Part shown: in pieces, positions 20,726 through 31,024 of the stretch
Numbering within the stretch: position 1 is the first letter of the stretch
Layout: each line of letters begins with the position of its first letter
NCBI RefSeq assembly: GCF_003589595.1
Contig: NW_020654080.1
Location: forward strand, 3,815,331-3,879,330
DNA length: 64,000 bases
Direction: 5' to 3'
From: Hyposmocoma kahamanoa
Taxonomy: Eukaryota; Arthropoda; Insecta; Lepidoptera; Cosmopterigidae
Program-made: the position numbers and the translations under genes
Notes under the pieces: model-generated
Told to the model about the DNA's origin: nothing
Databases searched by the model: none
Seen by the model: the letters and a program-made list of their open reading frames with translations, nothing else

Positions 20726-21387
20726 GCTTAGAATAGGGATGCACGATTTTTTTTTGCTTTGAATCGATGTTTTGGATCTTAATGGATCATATGCTTTTAG
20801 ATCGATCCACGCATGGGATCGTATGACCTTGAATCGATCTCACAAAAATCGTTTCACAGGTGTCAATTGTTTACATCTAACTAAACTTTTCAATAATAAT
20901 GTCATTTAGCTTAATATCCAAAGCATTGTCTTTATTTTTCCGGATTTAAATCGCGTATATTTGTTTTTTCAAACAAACCAACATTTCGAGCCCTTTATAG
21001 GTTTCTTAGTCACGTGATCATGGGTTGACTCAACCGTGACCATGGGACCTGTAAAGGGCCCGAAACGTTGGTTTGTTTGAAAAAACAAATATACTCGATT
21101 TAAATCCGGGAAAATAGTTTCATTTCCTATGTGTAACAATCGCGCAAACGTAAGAACTCGACATTGTCTTCCATTTTATTTTCCGTTTCTATACTTGACG
21201 AAATCATTAATAAGATGAGACTTGTTTAAATTATGAATACGATCTAGACGATTCGATTCGCCTTGATTTTTAATCGATTCTCTTAAAAATCGCATTGAAC
21301 GATTCGATTAAAAAAATTGCTAGATCGTATTCAATTGAATTGATCTTCATAAAAATAGAACCATAATTGTGCATCCCTAGTTTAGAG
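20726..21387. mobile_element. hAT-like non-autonomous element
   Basis: Ends are TAGGGATGCAC (20734-20744) and GTGCATCCCTA (21369-21379), a terminal type often seen in hAT elements. The flanking octamers GCTTAGAA and GTTTAGAG agree at six of eight positions, as expected for an old 8-bp duplication. The interior has many GATCGAT/ATCGATT words. It was later invaded by a PAL element at 20933-21161. No transposase is present. Confidence 0.7.
20924..21170. mobile_element. PAL fold-back element with 9-bp TSD
   Basis: Two arms of about 65 bp (CCGGATTTAAATCGCGTATA... and its inverse ending TCGATTTAAATCCGG) face each other across a short spacer near 21025. The right arm is followed by ATAGTTTCATTTCCTATGTG and ACAATCGCGCAAACGTAAGA. 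The whole (20933-21161) is flanked by CATTGTCTT at 20924-20932 and 21162-21170. Each arm holds CTRTAAAGGGCYCGAAAYGTTGG-type sequence. The family recurs at 3200, 27755, 30268, 35830, 39050, 43248, 46455 and 48055, mostly as single arms. Confidence 0.75.
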
Positions 21388-22431
21388 ATCGATTCTTAAC
21401 GGAGTGCTAGTACCACCACTAAATATTTTCGAATTGTGTCCAATGGGCCACAAAACTCATACGTGTCTAATCCCCTACAAGTAACAGGCTATTATTTGAA
21501 CTGTCTCTCGAAGTCCGTAACCAGCAGGGGCAAGCTCTGTTAGTGTGCTAGACTATAGCGTGAGCTGTGGTAATCCCGTATTTGTTGGTTGTAGGGCGTC
21601 AATAGGTTGAAACAATACTGTTCACATAGAAACCACCTGTAGTATGGTGTAACCATAACTCATATCAATCCACTGCTGAACAGTGTGGACTCCTATTTCT
21701 ACCCTCCTTGTACTACGTAACTTTGGAAAAATTTGTCACCTAAAGATTTTGCTAATAAAATGTCAATTAAGTTGATTTTGCTTAAAAACGATCAGAGGGA
21801 GTTGTAAATCTGTTTTTGCTGATCTCAGAAACGTTAATTACTGAATTTCATTAAAAATGGCGATTACGTTAGGCTGCTAACAGATTGACTGCGTGTTTGC
21901 AGTTAATGCGTGGAGTCGTAATCAACTTCATGCCACCGAGATCGACTGCATTCAGCCCCTACTGCTCATCTTTTGGCGGTATCAGTTTCCAGCGTCAAGA
22001 TTTTCTTGGTCATATGACTGACATAGGCATTACGTGGTCTTACCAACGTGATGCGTTTTGTTTTAGTTATTTCTGTGTAGGTGCCACTTTATATAACACT
22101 TAGTAAATAATAAAAGCTAATCGTTTGTATCACGAATGCATTTCAGAAGTATAAGTTTCCTTCAATATTAATAAAAAATTATAAATACCGGGTCTGAAGA
22201 TCCATGAATTCGGAAAATTCCACACAAATCGGGGACGCCTGGCAACAGCAGTCTACGCATACAGCCAAGTATAAAACAGTCTAATAAAATCTATAAACTA
22301 GTCTTAACTAGTGCTATTGTTGTAATTTATAAAGTACTAAAAACTATTAAATCTATTCTAAAACCGACTTTACCGTTTTATCTCCAAGGCGAAAATTAGC
22401 TTTTCTCGTTCTTCTTCCGTTCTACATAATG
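21388..22431. other. unassigned DNA
   Basis: No gene or repeat recognised. Confidence 0.3.
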
Positions 22432-22575
22432 AGCGCTATGCCGGCGCGCCGCCGCCGCCGACAAATACAATCAGCGCGCCGTTCAGTTCGATCAGGCGCT
22501 CCGATCGTACGCACGCGCACGCTTCCGTATTGTATATGCGAAAATGGCGGCGCCAAAAAGTGACTTTTCTAAGAT
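22432..22575 (+). repeat. left arm of 4.57-kb inverted repeat
   Basis: GC-rich arm: GAGCGCTATGCCGGCGCGCC, then GATCAGGCGCTCCGATCG (22491-22508) and ATATGCGAAAATGGCGGCGC (22534-22553). The inverse of these blocks is found at 26725-26998. Confidence 0.7.
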
Positions 22576-22665
22576 AAAACTGTTTTTTTATTAAATGGAA
22601 GTTCGCATTTGACCTCCATCTCACCTCATGGAAAGTGACGACGAGGTCGACGATGGATGGAATAC

Positions 22666-23107
22666 CTATTCATTCACTTTTGCCATAAAAAGGCCTAAGT
22701 TATAACGTTCAAGGAACAAGCCTTCAGGCAGAGAATTCCACTCCATAGCCGTTCGCCATATAAATGTGGAAGCGTAACGCTTCGTGCGTATCTTTGGAAT
22801 ATCCACAACATAGAGGTGGAACCCAAGTCTGCGCCTAGTCCTTCGGTGATGGAAAGGGTAAAGCGGAATTAAATCGTGTAATTCCATCGCACACTCTCCG
22901 TGATATATCCTGTACAATACCGATAAGCTGGCAACTTTACGGCGGTTTTCAAGGCTCTGCAGCTTCGCCTCCACTAATTCCGAGCCACCTATAATCTTCT
23001 TAGCACGGTTGTCAATTGAATCAAAGGTGGCCAGTTGGTATGTAACAGAGTCATCCTAAAGGTGGTAATAGCACTCCATGCACGACCGGACTTGTGCTTA
23101 TTACAGA
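22666..23107 (-). pseudogene. jockey-like RT, C-terminal third
   Basis: The minus-strand frame opens with AQVRSCMEC, continues through YQLATFDSIDNRAKKIIGG, LESQ-like LQSLENRRKVASLSVLYRIY, HHRRTRRRLGFHLYVV and TAMEWNSLPEGLFLERYN, and ends LGLFMAKVNE. This is the region downstream of the palm domain that is well conserved in insect jockey-type elements. One stop lies at about 23058. The start of the open frame at 22974 is not a real start; the coding line continues upstream. Confidence 0.82.
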
Positions 23108-23950
23108 TGAAGCAACTGTCCCTATCTACCAACCCGAGATGTCCCTATCTACAGACCCGAGAGATAAGGTTTTCCGGAGAGAAGACGGCAAGACTAGGGT
23201 ACAGCGGGCGTCTGGGCCAAGCCTTTGCGTCTCTGGCGGACCCGGACTTGGGTATGGACTCGTTGGGGTTTGTGGTTAGCTGCAGAGACGGATGTTTGTC
23301 TGCCCCGGTTTTGCATGTGTCCGGGGCGTCTGTCTCATGAGCAGCTAGCGCGTCTTAGTAGCGGTCTAGTTGAGGGCCTGTATGCGAGGAGAAGCGCTGG
23401 GCATGTGAGTTGCCCTTTAAGTTGGAAGCTATGTACGGACATTGTCGAAAGACACTGCGACTGGTATCTCCGGCACTAGCCTGGAGAGCTAGTACAGGAT
23501 AAGCTAGATATCCTCCGATCCCTTCAGCCGCTTAGGTTATTGGGAAGAAAAGCTGGAGAGACGTCGTTTTTCGGCGTCGGGAAGTGAGCGTGCCTTATAG
23601 CTCCGCCACCAATGAGGAGATTTGGTAGTGGACTCAGAGTCGACGGCTTAGCGGTGGCAACTGCTACTTGTGCAATGCGCAAGGGGAAGTGAACGTGCCT
23701 TCATCTCCGGTACCTATCTGAAAAATAGGGCCCTCCCTACGTTTAGTACGAAAAATAAGGCCCTCCCGGGGCGGCTCACCCGAGGCACTAGCCTCTCGAA
23801 GAACCGGATGAAGTCAAATGACAGAGGTCTGTGAGAACCCTGTACACTGGCTGATCTGGGGTCAGAACCTGAACTTGTAAGGTTCCTTTGCGCGCACAGT
23901 TTATAGTGTCCTTCTCGTGTGCCCTAAGGGTAGGTAGGGAGGGTCATTGT
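23108..23950. mobile_element. GC-rich insert within the jockey-like RT
   Basis: This stretch separates RT residues TPGQ (23990) from AQVRS (23100), so it is a later insertion. It is much richer in GC than its surroundings, with repeated words such as GAAGTGAACGTGCCTT / GAAGTGAGCGTGCCTT and AAAATAGGGCCCTCCCTACG / AAAATAAGGCCCTCCC (about 23685-23780). No protein family is recognised on either strand, and exact ends and target duplication are not resolved. A 5'-truncated R1-type retrotransposon is one possibility. Confidence 0.55.
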
Positions 23951-24345
23951 ATTCAAAACTGACGTAGAAAGATATGGTGTTTGTCCCGGTGTGAAGTAAC
24001 GCCTCACCCTGGAAAGGATACCAAGCTTCCTTGCTGCACGTTTGGCCATGGATTCAATATATCTGCTGAAGTACAAATTGGACAACAGACAGGTCCATTC
24101 CAAGTAGCTGGAGACAGTCGGCTATCAGTATGGATAGGTATATCACGAAAAGTCGGAGTCAGCTCAAAGGCACTTCGTTTTGTGGAGAATAAACACGTCT
24201 GCGTTTTAGTAACGTTAAATTTAGCATCGGTCTAATCTGAGACTGCTTTGAGTGTCAAATCCAAACGGCTAACCGTGGACTCTCGACAAAACTGGATTTC
24301 CTCTCCACTGACCCTTGCATTGGTCAAGTACCTATCTACAACTGT
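23951..24345 (-). pseudogene. jockey-like RT, middle segment
   Basis: From 24345 leftwards the frame gives VDRYLTNARVSGEEIQFCRE, LDLTLKAVSD, a stop, then TDAKFNVTKTQTCLFSTKRS, AFELTPTFRDIPI and, after a frameshift, YIESMAKRAARKLGILSRVR followed by RYFTPGQ. The FNVTKTQ and RVRRYFTPGQ stretches are typical of the post-YADD part of jockey-type reverse transcriptases. The line joins directly to YADDNTV at 25821 once the solo LTR is removed. Confidence 0.82.
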
Positions 24346-25820
24346 TGTAACACATTTTTTTTGGTAGATCTCTTAAATACCAAAACAAAAACAAAATTTA
24401 TCTTCTCTCTTTGGTAATTTCAACATTCTTGTACAACATGTCACTTTGACATTATATTTTAAAAATATTTAGTAAATTAGTTGAAACTTAAGTGTTGGTG
24501 TAATCTATTCTTTAAACCATTCACATATGTAGTACCTGTTGGTGAACGATTTTTCTATAAAATCAATAGCGTGAATGGGTACCCTGTAGTTTGACATATT
24601 TTTGAAAACACCAACCCTGGCTAATTTTTCTTGTGTGGTATCACAGAAAACTAGTGCTGCGTACCAATTAACTCGATTTTACTTTTGTAGTCGAGTCTCA
24701 TGTAAATTATAGCTTTTCTTTAATATTTCCATGTCGAACGCCGCCATTTAGGTTGCCAAGTACTTCCTGTAAAGTAATGTACGTAAACCTGGAATCGTCT
24801 TGTATTCTAGCGGGTTTAGGTGATAAGACTTGGGAGCTTCATCTAGATGAATCGATAGATTGTCTGTGGCGTTGTTCGCTGGTAACATCTCTTAGGAGGA
24901 ATTCGGCGGAAGCTTCTTCTTTTCTGTTCGACACGGCTCGCAAGGTGTTCCTAATTCTGAGATCTTCTACGGTGATTTATCCCATTGGGGGCATGGTCCC
25001 CCAATGCCTCTTTTTATAAAATAAACTAGGAATAGCCAGATGCCGTAATTATGGGTCTCCGAACCCTGTACCAAAAGTAAAACCCGTGCCACCGGACCGC
25101 ATGGTGAGTTGACCTCTGGATTCTTTCCTTCATTGGATGCTTCGTCATTTATATCAATGTACTGTAACAATCTATTTTGTTGCAGGGTTTTAGTTTTTCT
25201 TTTCTTTCTATTTTGTACCTTTGGTACATGTAATTTCGAATCTCGTCATCAACTGAATGGCTGAGACTATGCTGCTGTAACTTTTGTTCGGCTGTGCCCG
25301 ACCACGTGTCATGAGCTCCACGGGTGGTCGGCATCTACTTATAACTACGTTACTCCTGTAGCAACTACGCTGTCTTCGCAGCGGATTCTGGTATGTAATT
25401 TAAATGTACATCCGGTAAACTCCAGGTCAGTGACGTATAAGTGAAGTGTCCATGTGGCACTCATGTACTTTCATAAACTCTTAGTGCAGTGTATTAGCTC
25501 TAAGTATACTTAAAGGTTACCTTTTATATGTAACTAATAAGGGCAGTAAACCTATTCATACTCTCCCTTTGTAAACTCGGGAAGTAAAAATACTAGTTCT
25601 TCATGCTGTACCTATAAATTTAATTATGACATATAACTAATGTAAATTTAAAATAAAGCATTCTGGTTATTTCTACTTGAAACTTGTTTTCGTTGTGTGT
25701 AAGGCGCCCTTCCTTCTCCTCGCTTATAAATTTTACACGCATCATCGGGTCAACCAGAACTCACACCCACCAACCAGTCTCATGCTCACTCAAACCGACT
25801 GGAGCTGACCATTACACTGT
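24342..25820. mobile_element. solo LTR inserted in the RT gene
   Basis: A 1471-bp block (24346-25816) begins TGTAAC and ends GTTACA-complementary ATTACA, the usual TG...CA ends of long terminal repeats. Exact CTGT copies flank it (24342-24345 and 25817-25820). Removing it restores the reading line ...YADDNTV-VDRY... of the surrounding gene. AATAAA lies near the right end (25652-25657), suggesting the plus strand is the sense strand. No gag or pol is present, so recombination between the two LTRs left a solo copy. A 4-bp duplication suits Gypsy/Ty3 or BEL/Pao; the family is not determined. Confidence 0.72.
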
Positions 25821-26660
25821 GTTATCATCAGCATACGCAAAGGTACCTGGAATTAACATATAATTGATATGCAGCAGAAAGAGAGTTGCAGACAGTACGA
25901 AACCCTGAGAAATTTATCGCCATATGTTCGGAAGAGTAACCTTCTAAGACCACTCGAATCGAACGCTCGCTCAAGAAATCCGAGATCCAATTCTCAGTGG
26001 GAAGCCCATAAGAGGGAAGCTCACTTACAAGGTTTGCGTGCCAGACCCTGTCAAAGGCTTTAGAAATATCCAAAGACACTGCAAGTGCTTCGCCTTGCTT
26101 TTCTATAGCCTCGCTTCATATGTGATAGGCATACACAAGAAATCCCCAGTAGATCGCCCTCGTCGGAATCCGTACTGGCGATCACTGAGAAGGTCGTTGT
26201 CTTCAAGGTATGATGGGAGACGATTGTTGAGTACACGTTCCATAGTCTTGCAGAGTATGGCATTGACTGAGATAGGTCTATAGGTGACAGAGTCATCTCT
26301 GCGTTCCTTTTTCGGCATAAATTGCACGATTTCAAGCTTCCACGGCCTGGGAATTACACCAGTCTCAAGTGAGAGGTGGTACAGGTGTAGGCGTGTGAGA
26401 ACAGGAGAGAAAACTCAGGCGCACAGTTACGTAAGACCAGTGCTGGAAATCCATCTGGCCCGCTAGCTGTATTCACGTCTAGATTCCGCAGAGTTCTAAG
26501 TACCTCTTCTTGGCGTATGCGAATTGGAGCCATAGTGTAGCCAGCCTGAGGTAAGATTAGATCCAGACGCGAACTCTTTGCAAAGAGTGAGGCAAAAAGA
26601 TTTGCCTTGTCTTCTGCAGTATAGGCCAGTGTGCCGTCCGGCCTCAACAGAGGTGACATA
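25817..26660 (-). pseudogene. jockey-like RT, fingers and palm
   Basis: Minus-strand frames read, in order, LRPDGTLAYTAEDKANLFAS (26640), NTASGPDGFPALVLRNCAPE, MQFMPKKERRD with TYRPISVNAILCKTMERVLN (26327-26230), DRQYGFRRGRSTGD, SLDISKAFDRVWHANLVSEL (26079-26020) and, after a frameshift near 25900, VLSATLFLLHINYML ending PGTFAYADDN. YADD (25824-25835) is the catalytic motif of the reverse transcriptase palm, and DISKAFD carries the first catalytic aspartate. At least three frame changes are needed, so this is a pseudogene. Confidence 0.88.
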
Positions 26661-26690
26661 GATGGGCGACAAAAGTTAGTTAGTGACTTT

Positions 26691-27005
26691 ATATTTAAAG
26701 ATGTTTTGTTTAAAAAATTAGTTTGTCAATTTCTGGCGTCGCCATTTTCACTATGCATACACAATATGGAAACGTGCGATCGGAGCGCCTGATCGAAGTG
26801 ATAAAAAATTGATAACTATAGAAAATACGTTATTTTATTTTTTCCTTTGAAAACATATTTGTATAACGGTCTTTGTAAAAAAAACACCGATATAGAAATT
26901 CATTTTAGGGTCGCGCTCGCGCCGCCGAAACGCCGCCGCCGCCGACACTGTTTTGTCGGAGCGCCGCCGCCGGTTGGTCTATTATCGGCGCTCATGTCTA
27001 CTGTC
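26691..27005 (-). repeat. right arm of 4.57-kb inverted repeat
   Basis: Contains, inverted, CGATCAGGCGCTCCGATCG (26776-26796) and ATGCATAGTGAAAATGGCG (26738-26756). After an interposed AT-rich stretch of about 120 bp there is a GCCGCCGCCGCCGACACTG block and GGCGCTCATG (26985-26994), the outer end. The extra AT-rich stretch is absent from the left arm. Confidence 0.68.
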
Positions 27006-27159
27006 GACAAACGTGCTTTATCATACGGGGAATGTTTAGTTTCTGTACAGTATTAATAACCTATGTGGCCCAGCGGCCCGTTTTCCATTCCCTGCAAGAC
27101 CAATTAGCGAAACTAAATTTTTAAATTTAAAATGATAATTCAATTTTTTTTTATATGAA
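27006..27159. other. unassigned DNA
   Basis: Short stretch between the inverted arm and a SINE2; nothing identified. Confidence 0.3.
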
Positions 27160-27345
27160 ATTACTCCACTAGTTTGTTATAATTATTAATACAAAGATCG
27201 AACACTTACAAAAAATTCTTTCGATCCGGCCGGATTTGAACCGACGTCTTGTAGCAAACCGTGCCAGACGCTATGCCATCTAAGCATGGGACGAACCAGT
27301 GGAGCTCACGAATTTTTCTATGTGCTTGTTGTCGTATCTTTGTAT
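27160..27345 (-). repeat. SINE2 copy
   Basis: AAATTACTCCACTAGTTTG, ACAAAGATCGAACACTTAC, B box GGATTTGAACCGACG, and a degraded A-box region TGCCATCTAAGCATGGGACG. Same subtype as 56085-56265. Confidence 0.82.
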
Positions 27346-27754
27346 TTGGTTTTTCAATGATTTTTTAACCGTCGCACCATCTATTTTCAAAATTAGTTTT
27401 TCAATTACCTGGATTGCGATCAGCTAATTAGTGTGGTTGTCTGTTACATGAATTTGTGATCCGTTAGTCCAATTTTTTTTTTAATATCATTACTTTTCAA
27501 CGAGATTGAATTTCAAAGACCATCCGGCTTTATTCAGAAGAGATTGAATTTCTAAACGACGACTTGTCCGTGGGGGGTAGAGCGAAACTATTAATAAATT
27601 AAATCGAGGCATTTGCTACACAATGTTCGAAAACCAAATTGAAATTAGTTGAAGAAAAAAAAATTCAAATTAAGAACAAGGCCCACAAATCCTATAGGTC
27701 TATGACTCAGTCACTGTGGACGAGGCCGATATTCTGCCCATAATGTATTATTAA
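27346..27754. other. unassigned AT-rich DNA
   Basis: Two GAGATTGAATTTC words at 27502 and 27541 are a small local duplication. Otherwise nothing. Confidence 0.3.
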
Positions 27755-27850
27755 ACATGAAAGGTCCGAAATGTCGGTTTGTTTAAAAAAAATATGTAAA
27801 CGCTATTTATCGCGGAAATATATTAGGTTGTTTCAGTTTATAATTTGTTC
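27755..27850 (+). repeat. PAL repeat, single arm
   Basis: GGTCCGAAATGTCGGTTTGTTT followed by ATATGTAAACGCTATTTATCG is a diverged single PAL arm. Confidence 0.5.
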
Positions 27851-28144
27851 TAAAAACAACCAATTCTACCCTAACTGCATCCAAGTACATTAAAAAGCGT
27901 ACCGCGCGTTAAAAAAATCATAAAGAGCGCGTTAAAGAAATCATAAATCATAAAGAGTCCAAAATATAATTTTCTCAGGTCATTCAAAGTACAGGACATC
28001 CCGTCTGTAGGAGCACTAAAAGACCACAAAAGAGATAAATAAACCGGGATACGGTTAAATGCGTGCAATGAATTCTACCCTACCGGTAAACTTGTATTAT
28101 AAGAGAAAAAACCTGTATGAGATCTTTAAGTCTGGACGAAGACT
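27851..28144. other. unassigned DNA with a short tandem repeat
   Basis: At 27910-27960 the word AATCATAAAGAG recurs three times with variation. Otherwise nothing. Confidence 0.35.
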
Positions 28145-28650
28145 ATGCGCTAGAGAGGCACAATTACTTGTATACTAGTATCGATGAATTGTTTTTGTAT
28201 TTAGCAAACATTTTTACACGATTTATTCTGATACTAGTTTGTTATATTTATACAAAGATAGAACACAGAGAAAAAGTCCTTCTGGTGGCACGTGGATACT
28301 TGTATTCGGTATTGGGTGTTTGATGTACTTGGAAAAAATATTTGACGTCAGACAAAGATGAAAACACTGACAAGTATGACCGTCTACACACGGAACCAAA
28401 TAAGAAGTTAAAATAATGAATTTGAACATAGTGTGGACGGTTTATGTCGAGAAACCGACCAGCGCGCGGTGACGCAAGTTTGATGTTTTCTGTATTTGTG
28501 GAATAGGCTAACAAAGCAAATACTTTGTCGCACATGCTATCTACACATGATGATTGTTTGCCAAATATATCAAACCAAATACCCAAATATAAATAGCAAT
28601 GTGAAGTGCCACCATAGAATGCGTCTATGCCAAACGACGATAAAAGTCGA
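28145..28650 (-). repeat. dispersed repeat shared with 54560-54835
   Basis: On the minus strand, GGTGGCACTTCACATTGCTA, TTGATATATTTGGCAAACAA, ATGTGTAGATA, CTTGCGTCACCGCGCGCTGG and CGGTTTCTCG, then AACCGTCCACACTATG, line up in order with the plus-strand copy near 54590-54810. It covers an apparently long open frame (28248-28658) that is probably just part of the repeat. A SINE2 tail remnant (CTAGTTTGTTATATTTATAC) overlaps at 28231-28275. The element class is unknown. Confidence 0.65.
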
Positions 28651-28699
28651 AAAAACAAAAGATCTATTACAAATCCTTAGCGAAATTAGAAAGGTCTGT

Positions 28700-28815
28700 T
28701 GACTAGATATGTAGCTCAGTTGGTGGCCCTAGTTTGGCACAAACGCATGTTAGAGTCCTGTTAGGTCGAAGGAATTTTTCTTTATGATTGATCTTTGTGT
28801 TAACAGTTATAACGA
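28700..28815 (+). repeat. SINE2 copy, degraded
   Basis: ATATGTAGCTCAGTTGGTGG (A box) at 28706-28725, then GTTAGAGTCCTG (weak B box), GGTCGAAGGAATTTTTC and GATCTTTGTGTTAACAG. Confidence 0.75.
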
Positions 28816-29329
28816 TTTATACTTTTTAGTTTTTCTCCCTATAGTCTTTTGTCAGTAATGGAAAAAAGCATCTTCAGGCAGGGCTCTGTCGCTCGCTTAA
28901 GGTTACGAGATAAGTGCCTGCTGCTGAGACATCGGCACAAGCGCTCATACAAGTATTTCATTTATGAGCATGCGGCTCCGCACGTCTGCATACGGCGGCA
29001 CCGTTATTTTCACCTTTCTGATCGTGTGCTAAGTTTCGTTTTTCCTCGTAATGAGCGCCTGGTGTCATTAGTCAGATTTAGTAGGCTATTATAGCGTACA
29101 TATTTTCGATTTTGTATGAGAGCGATGTATCTGTCACGTAGTGACTATTAAGTAAACTGTGCTTAAGGTATGTAGGATGGCTATTTGAAGAAAGTAAGGA
29201 GATGTGGACAGTACGCAGCAATTGCTGCAATGCATACTTACTACGTTGTTGAATAAATTTCTTAGGCATGCCGTGTTATTTATAATAACAGCTGCCTACC
29301 CAGGCAAGCAGATCTCTGATTGCCATCTT
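28816..29329. other. unassigned DNA
   Basis: A modestly GC-rich frame at 28849-29094 (+) encodes 81 residues with no recognisable motif. I do not call it a gene. Confidence 0.3.
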
Positions 29330-29825
29330 ACCGTAAGTAACCTAATTTGTAAGGCCTGCACTACAGTAAAAGTACCTTATGCACATTTTTTAAATATGTA
29401 TAATAAATATTCATTTAGTGGAAGAACTAACTCAAATCTTCCTAAAACTTCCTCTGTAACATAATTTTACCTACGTATTACAACATAAATATTTTCCATA
29501 GCGTACCTTTACGTAAATACGAAATACCGAGTACCAACTAAATATTATTTAGAGTAAGAATTAACTCTTCTTAATATTCCATAGTAAGGCAACTTTACCT
29601 CTCCGTCAACAACATCTTCCGCGGCGTACTGTAATGTAAACACAAAGTACTAAGTAACAGTTACCAATTGACTATAATTTAGACCAGGAAAGAACTCCCC
29701 TTGAAATCCCGACGTAAAGTAACATTACTTCTGTATCAACATAAACAATTTACATGATGTACCTTTTCGTTTATTTACGATAAAGTACATAGTATCAACT
29801 ATCAATTAAATACTTCCGTCATTCG
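29330..29825 (+). repeat. diverged tandem repeat, unit about 130 bp
   Basis: About 3.5 units can be aligned by eye, starting near 29340, 29464, 29592 and 29725. Each has a (T)TACCTCTGTATCAACATAAA-like start, a central GCGTACCTTTACGTAAATAC-like block, an AGTACCAACTA-like block and a GAAAGAACTCCCCTT-like block. Units differ at perhaps a third of positions, so the array is old. Confidence 0.6.
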
Positions 29826-30119
29826 CCTGTTACATTCCTGCAAAATCTGCACTGCTCTAGTGGCGTTGCTAGACAGCTGTTCGCAAGTTGAAACCAGTAC
29901 CGGCATCCGGTCGGGGACGCCTTAACTGTATGTAATTAGGTCGGGATTATCGAGGCAGGCCCTCTGGACTCGAGTTTATACTTTCTATTTCATCTGCAGT
30001 AAAAGGTGTTTTTATTAGTTACGCAGCGAAGGCTTAGGCACTTTCGCGTTTAGTAAGTGGCAGGCTGTTGTCTCTGCCTAACCCGACGTGAAAAGTGAGC
30101 GAATTTGTGTATTAAGATT
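29826..30119. other. unassigned DNA
   Basis: Nothing identified. Confidence 0.3.
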
Positions 30120-30345
30120 TTTTTTATGATACTAAATGAAGGAACCAGTCCAGTCCATAACCCAAAAATCAGATGGTCACTGCTACCGCACCCGTCACAT
30201 TGAGACAAGTTGCCAAATCCCATGTGCCTGTAATTTCACCAGCACCATTACTTATCCTTCAAAACTAAGGACCCGAAACGTTGCTTTGTTTGATAAAAAA
30301 AAAGAAAACAAATATACGCAATTTAGTTCCGAATAAATTACATTT
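30120..30345. repeat. HP fragment abutting a PAL fragment
   Basis: 30120-30262 is a minus-strand HP piece (ACCGCACCCGTCACATTGAG, AAATCCCATGTGCCTGTAAT, TTATCCTTCAAAACT). It passes straight into a PAL arm (GGACCCGAAACGTTGCTTTG, then AAATATACGCAATTTAGTTCC). Confidence 0.68.
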
Positions 30346-30654
30346 CGAATAAACGGGAAAACTTATAAATTTCACGCCTGGAAACAAACGAAAAAAGAAA
30401 TCAAAAGTTATTTTCTGTGCGGACGTCAAACACGTAAAAGCATCGATTTCTTAATCAACATACGTCCGGTTGGTAACCCAGTGTATGTACTTATCACTAA
30501 CGGTGAAAGATAACATCGTGATGAAACCTGCGCGCCGTGAATTCCATGGGTGTAGACTGTAGACACACGAGATGCATTCCAACTGCATGCTGACTGTACA
30601 CTGCAGTTGTTACTAGCTGTAGCATGTTGGGTTCTGCTGTACTATGTATTAATG
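30346..30654. other. unassigned DNA
   Basis: Nothing identified. Confidence 0.3.
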
Positions 30655-30760
30655 CATTTGTGATGTTTTTTTTATGATATTAAGTGACGGAACGAACAAG
30701 TCGTGCGCCTGACGGTAAGCGACACGATTGTAATGCCATGACAGATGTAAATGAGTTGCT
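30655..30760 (-). repeat. HP repeat, 3' end only
   Basis: TTTTTTTATGATATTAAGTG, GACGGAACGAACAAGTCGTG and CGGTAAGCGACACG mark the 3' terminus of a minus-strand HP copy. Confidence 0.75.
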
Positions 30761-31024
30761 GATACCAGTAGTTGTAACATATGAATCTCGTATTGGTGAT
30801 CTTGTCGTCCTTTACAGCAATAACGGACTAAACGATTTGGTGCACTAAATGATTTTTTCCCGTCAAGATTGTAAGCACGACAACAAAAACAATTGAAGCG
30901 CCTCTTAAGCTCCGATTACTATTAGAACCGCTGTCGTCAAAACTCACATATTGATAATAATTTGAAACACTATGAAATCTTGATAATGATTGGTCGTAGT
31001 TGAAAATAAAAAATAAATAAATCA

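Larger units (their letters stand above)
22640..26690 (-). mobile_element. jockey-like non-LTR element, split by two insertions
   Basis: Three minus-strand pieces are in the order expected of one reverse transcriptase: 26660-25817, 24345-23951 and 23107-22666. Between them lie a solo LTR (24346-25816) and an unclassified insert (about 23108-23950). The endonuclease domain and 5' part are absent. Frameshifts and stops show it is dead. The whole sits inside inverted GC-rich arms (22432-22575 and 26725-26998). Confidence 0.8.

Noticed and set aside
24753..25019. Coding region within the solo LTR
   Set aside because: The LTR ends and target duplication explain the block; the 88-codon frame has no known motif.
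28248..28658. 136-codon frame on the minus strand as a gene
   Set aside because: It overlaps a dispersed repeat and a SINE2 scrap, with no recognised domain; likely fortuitous.
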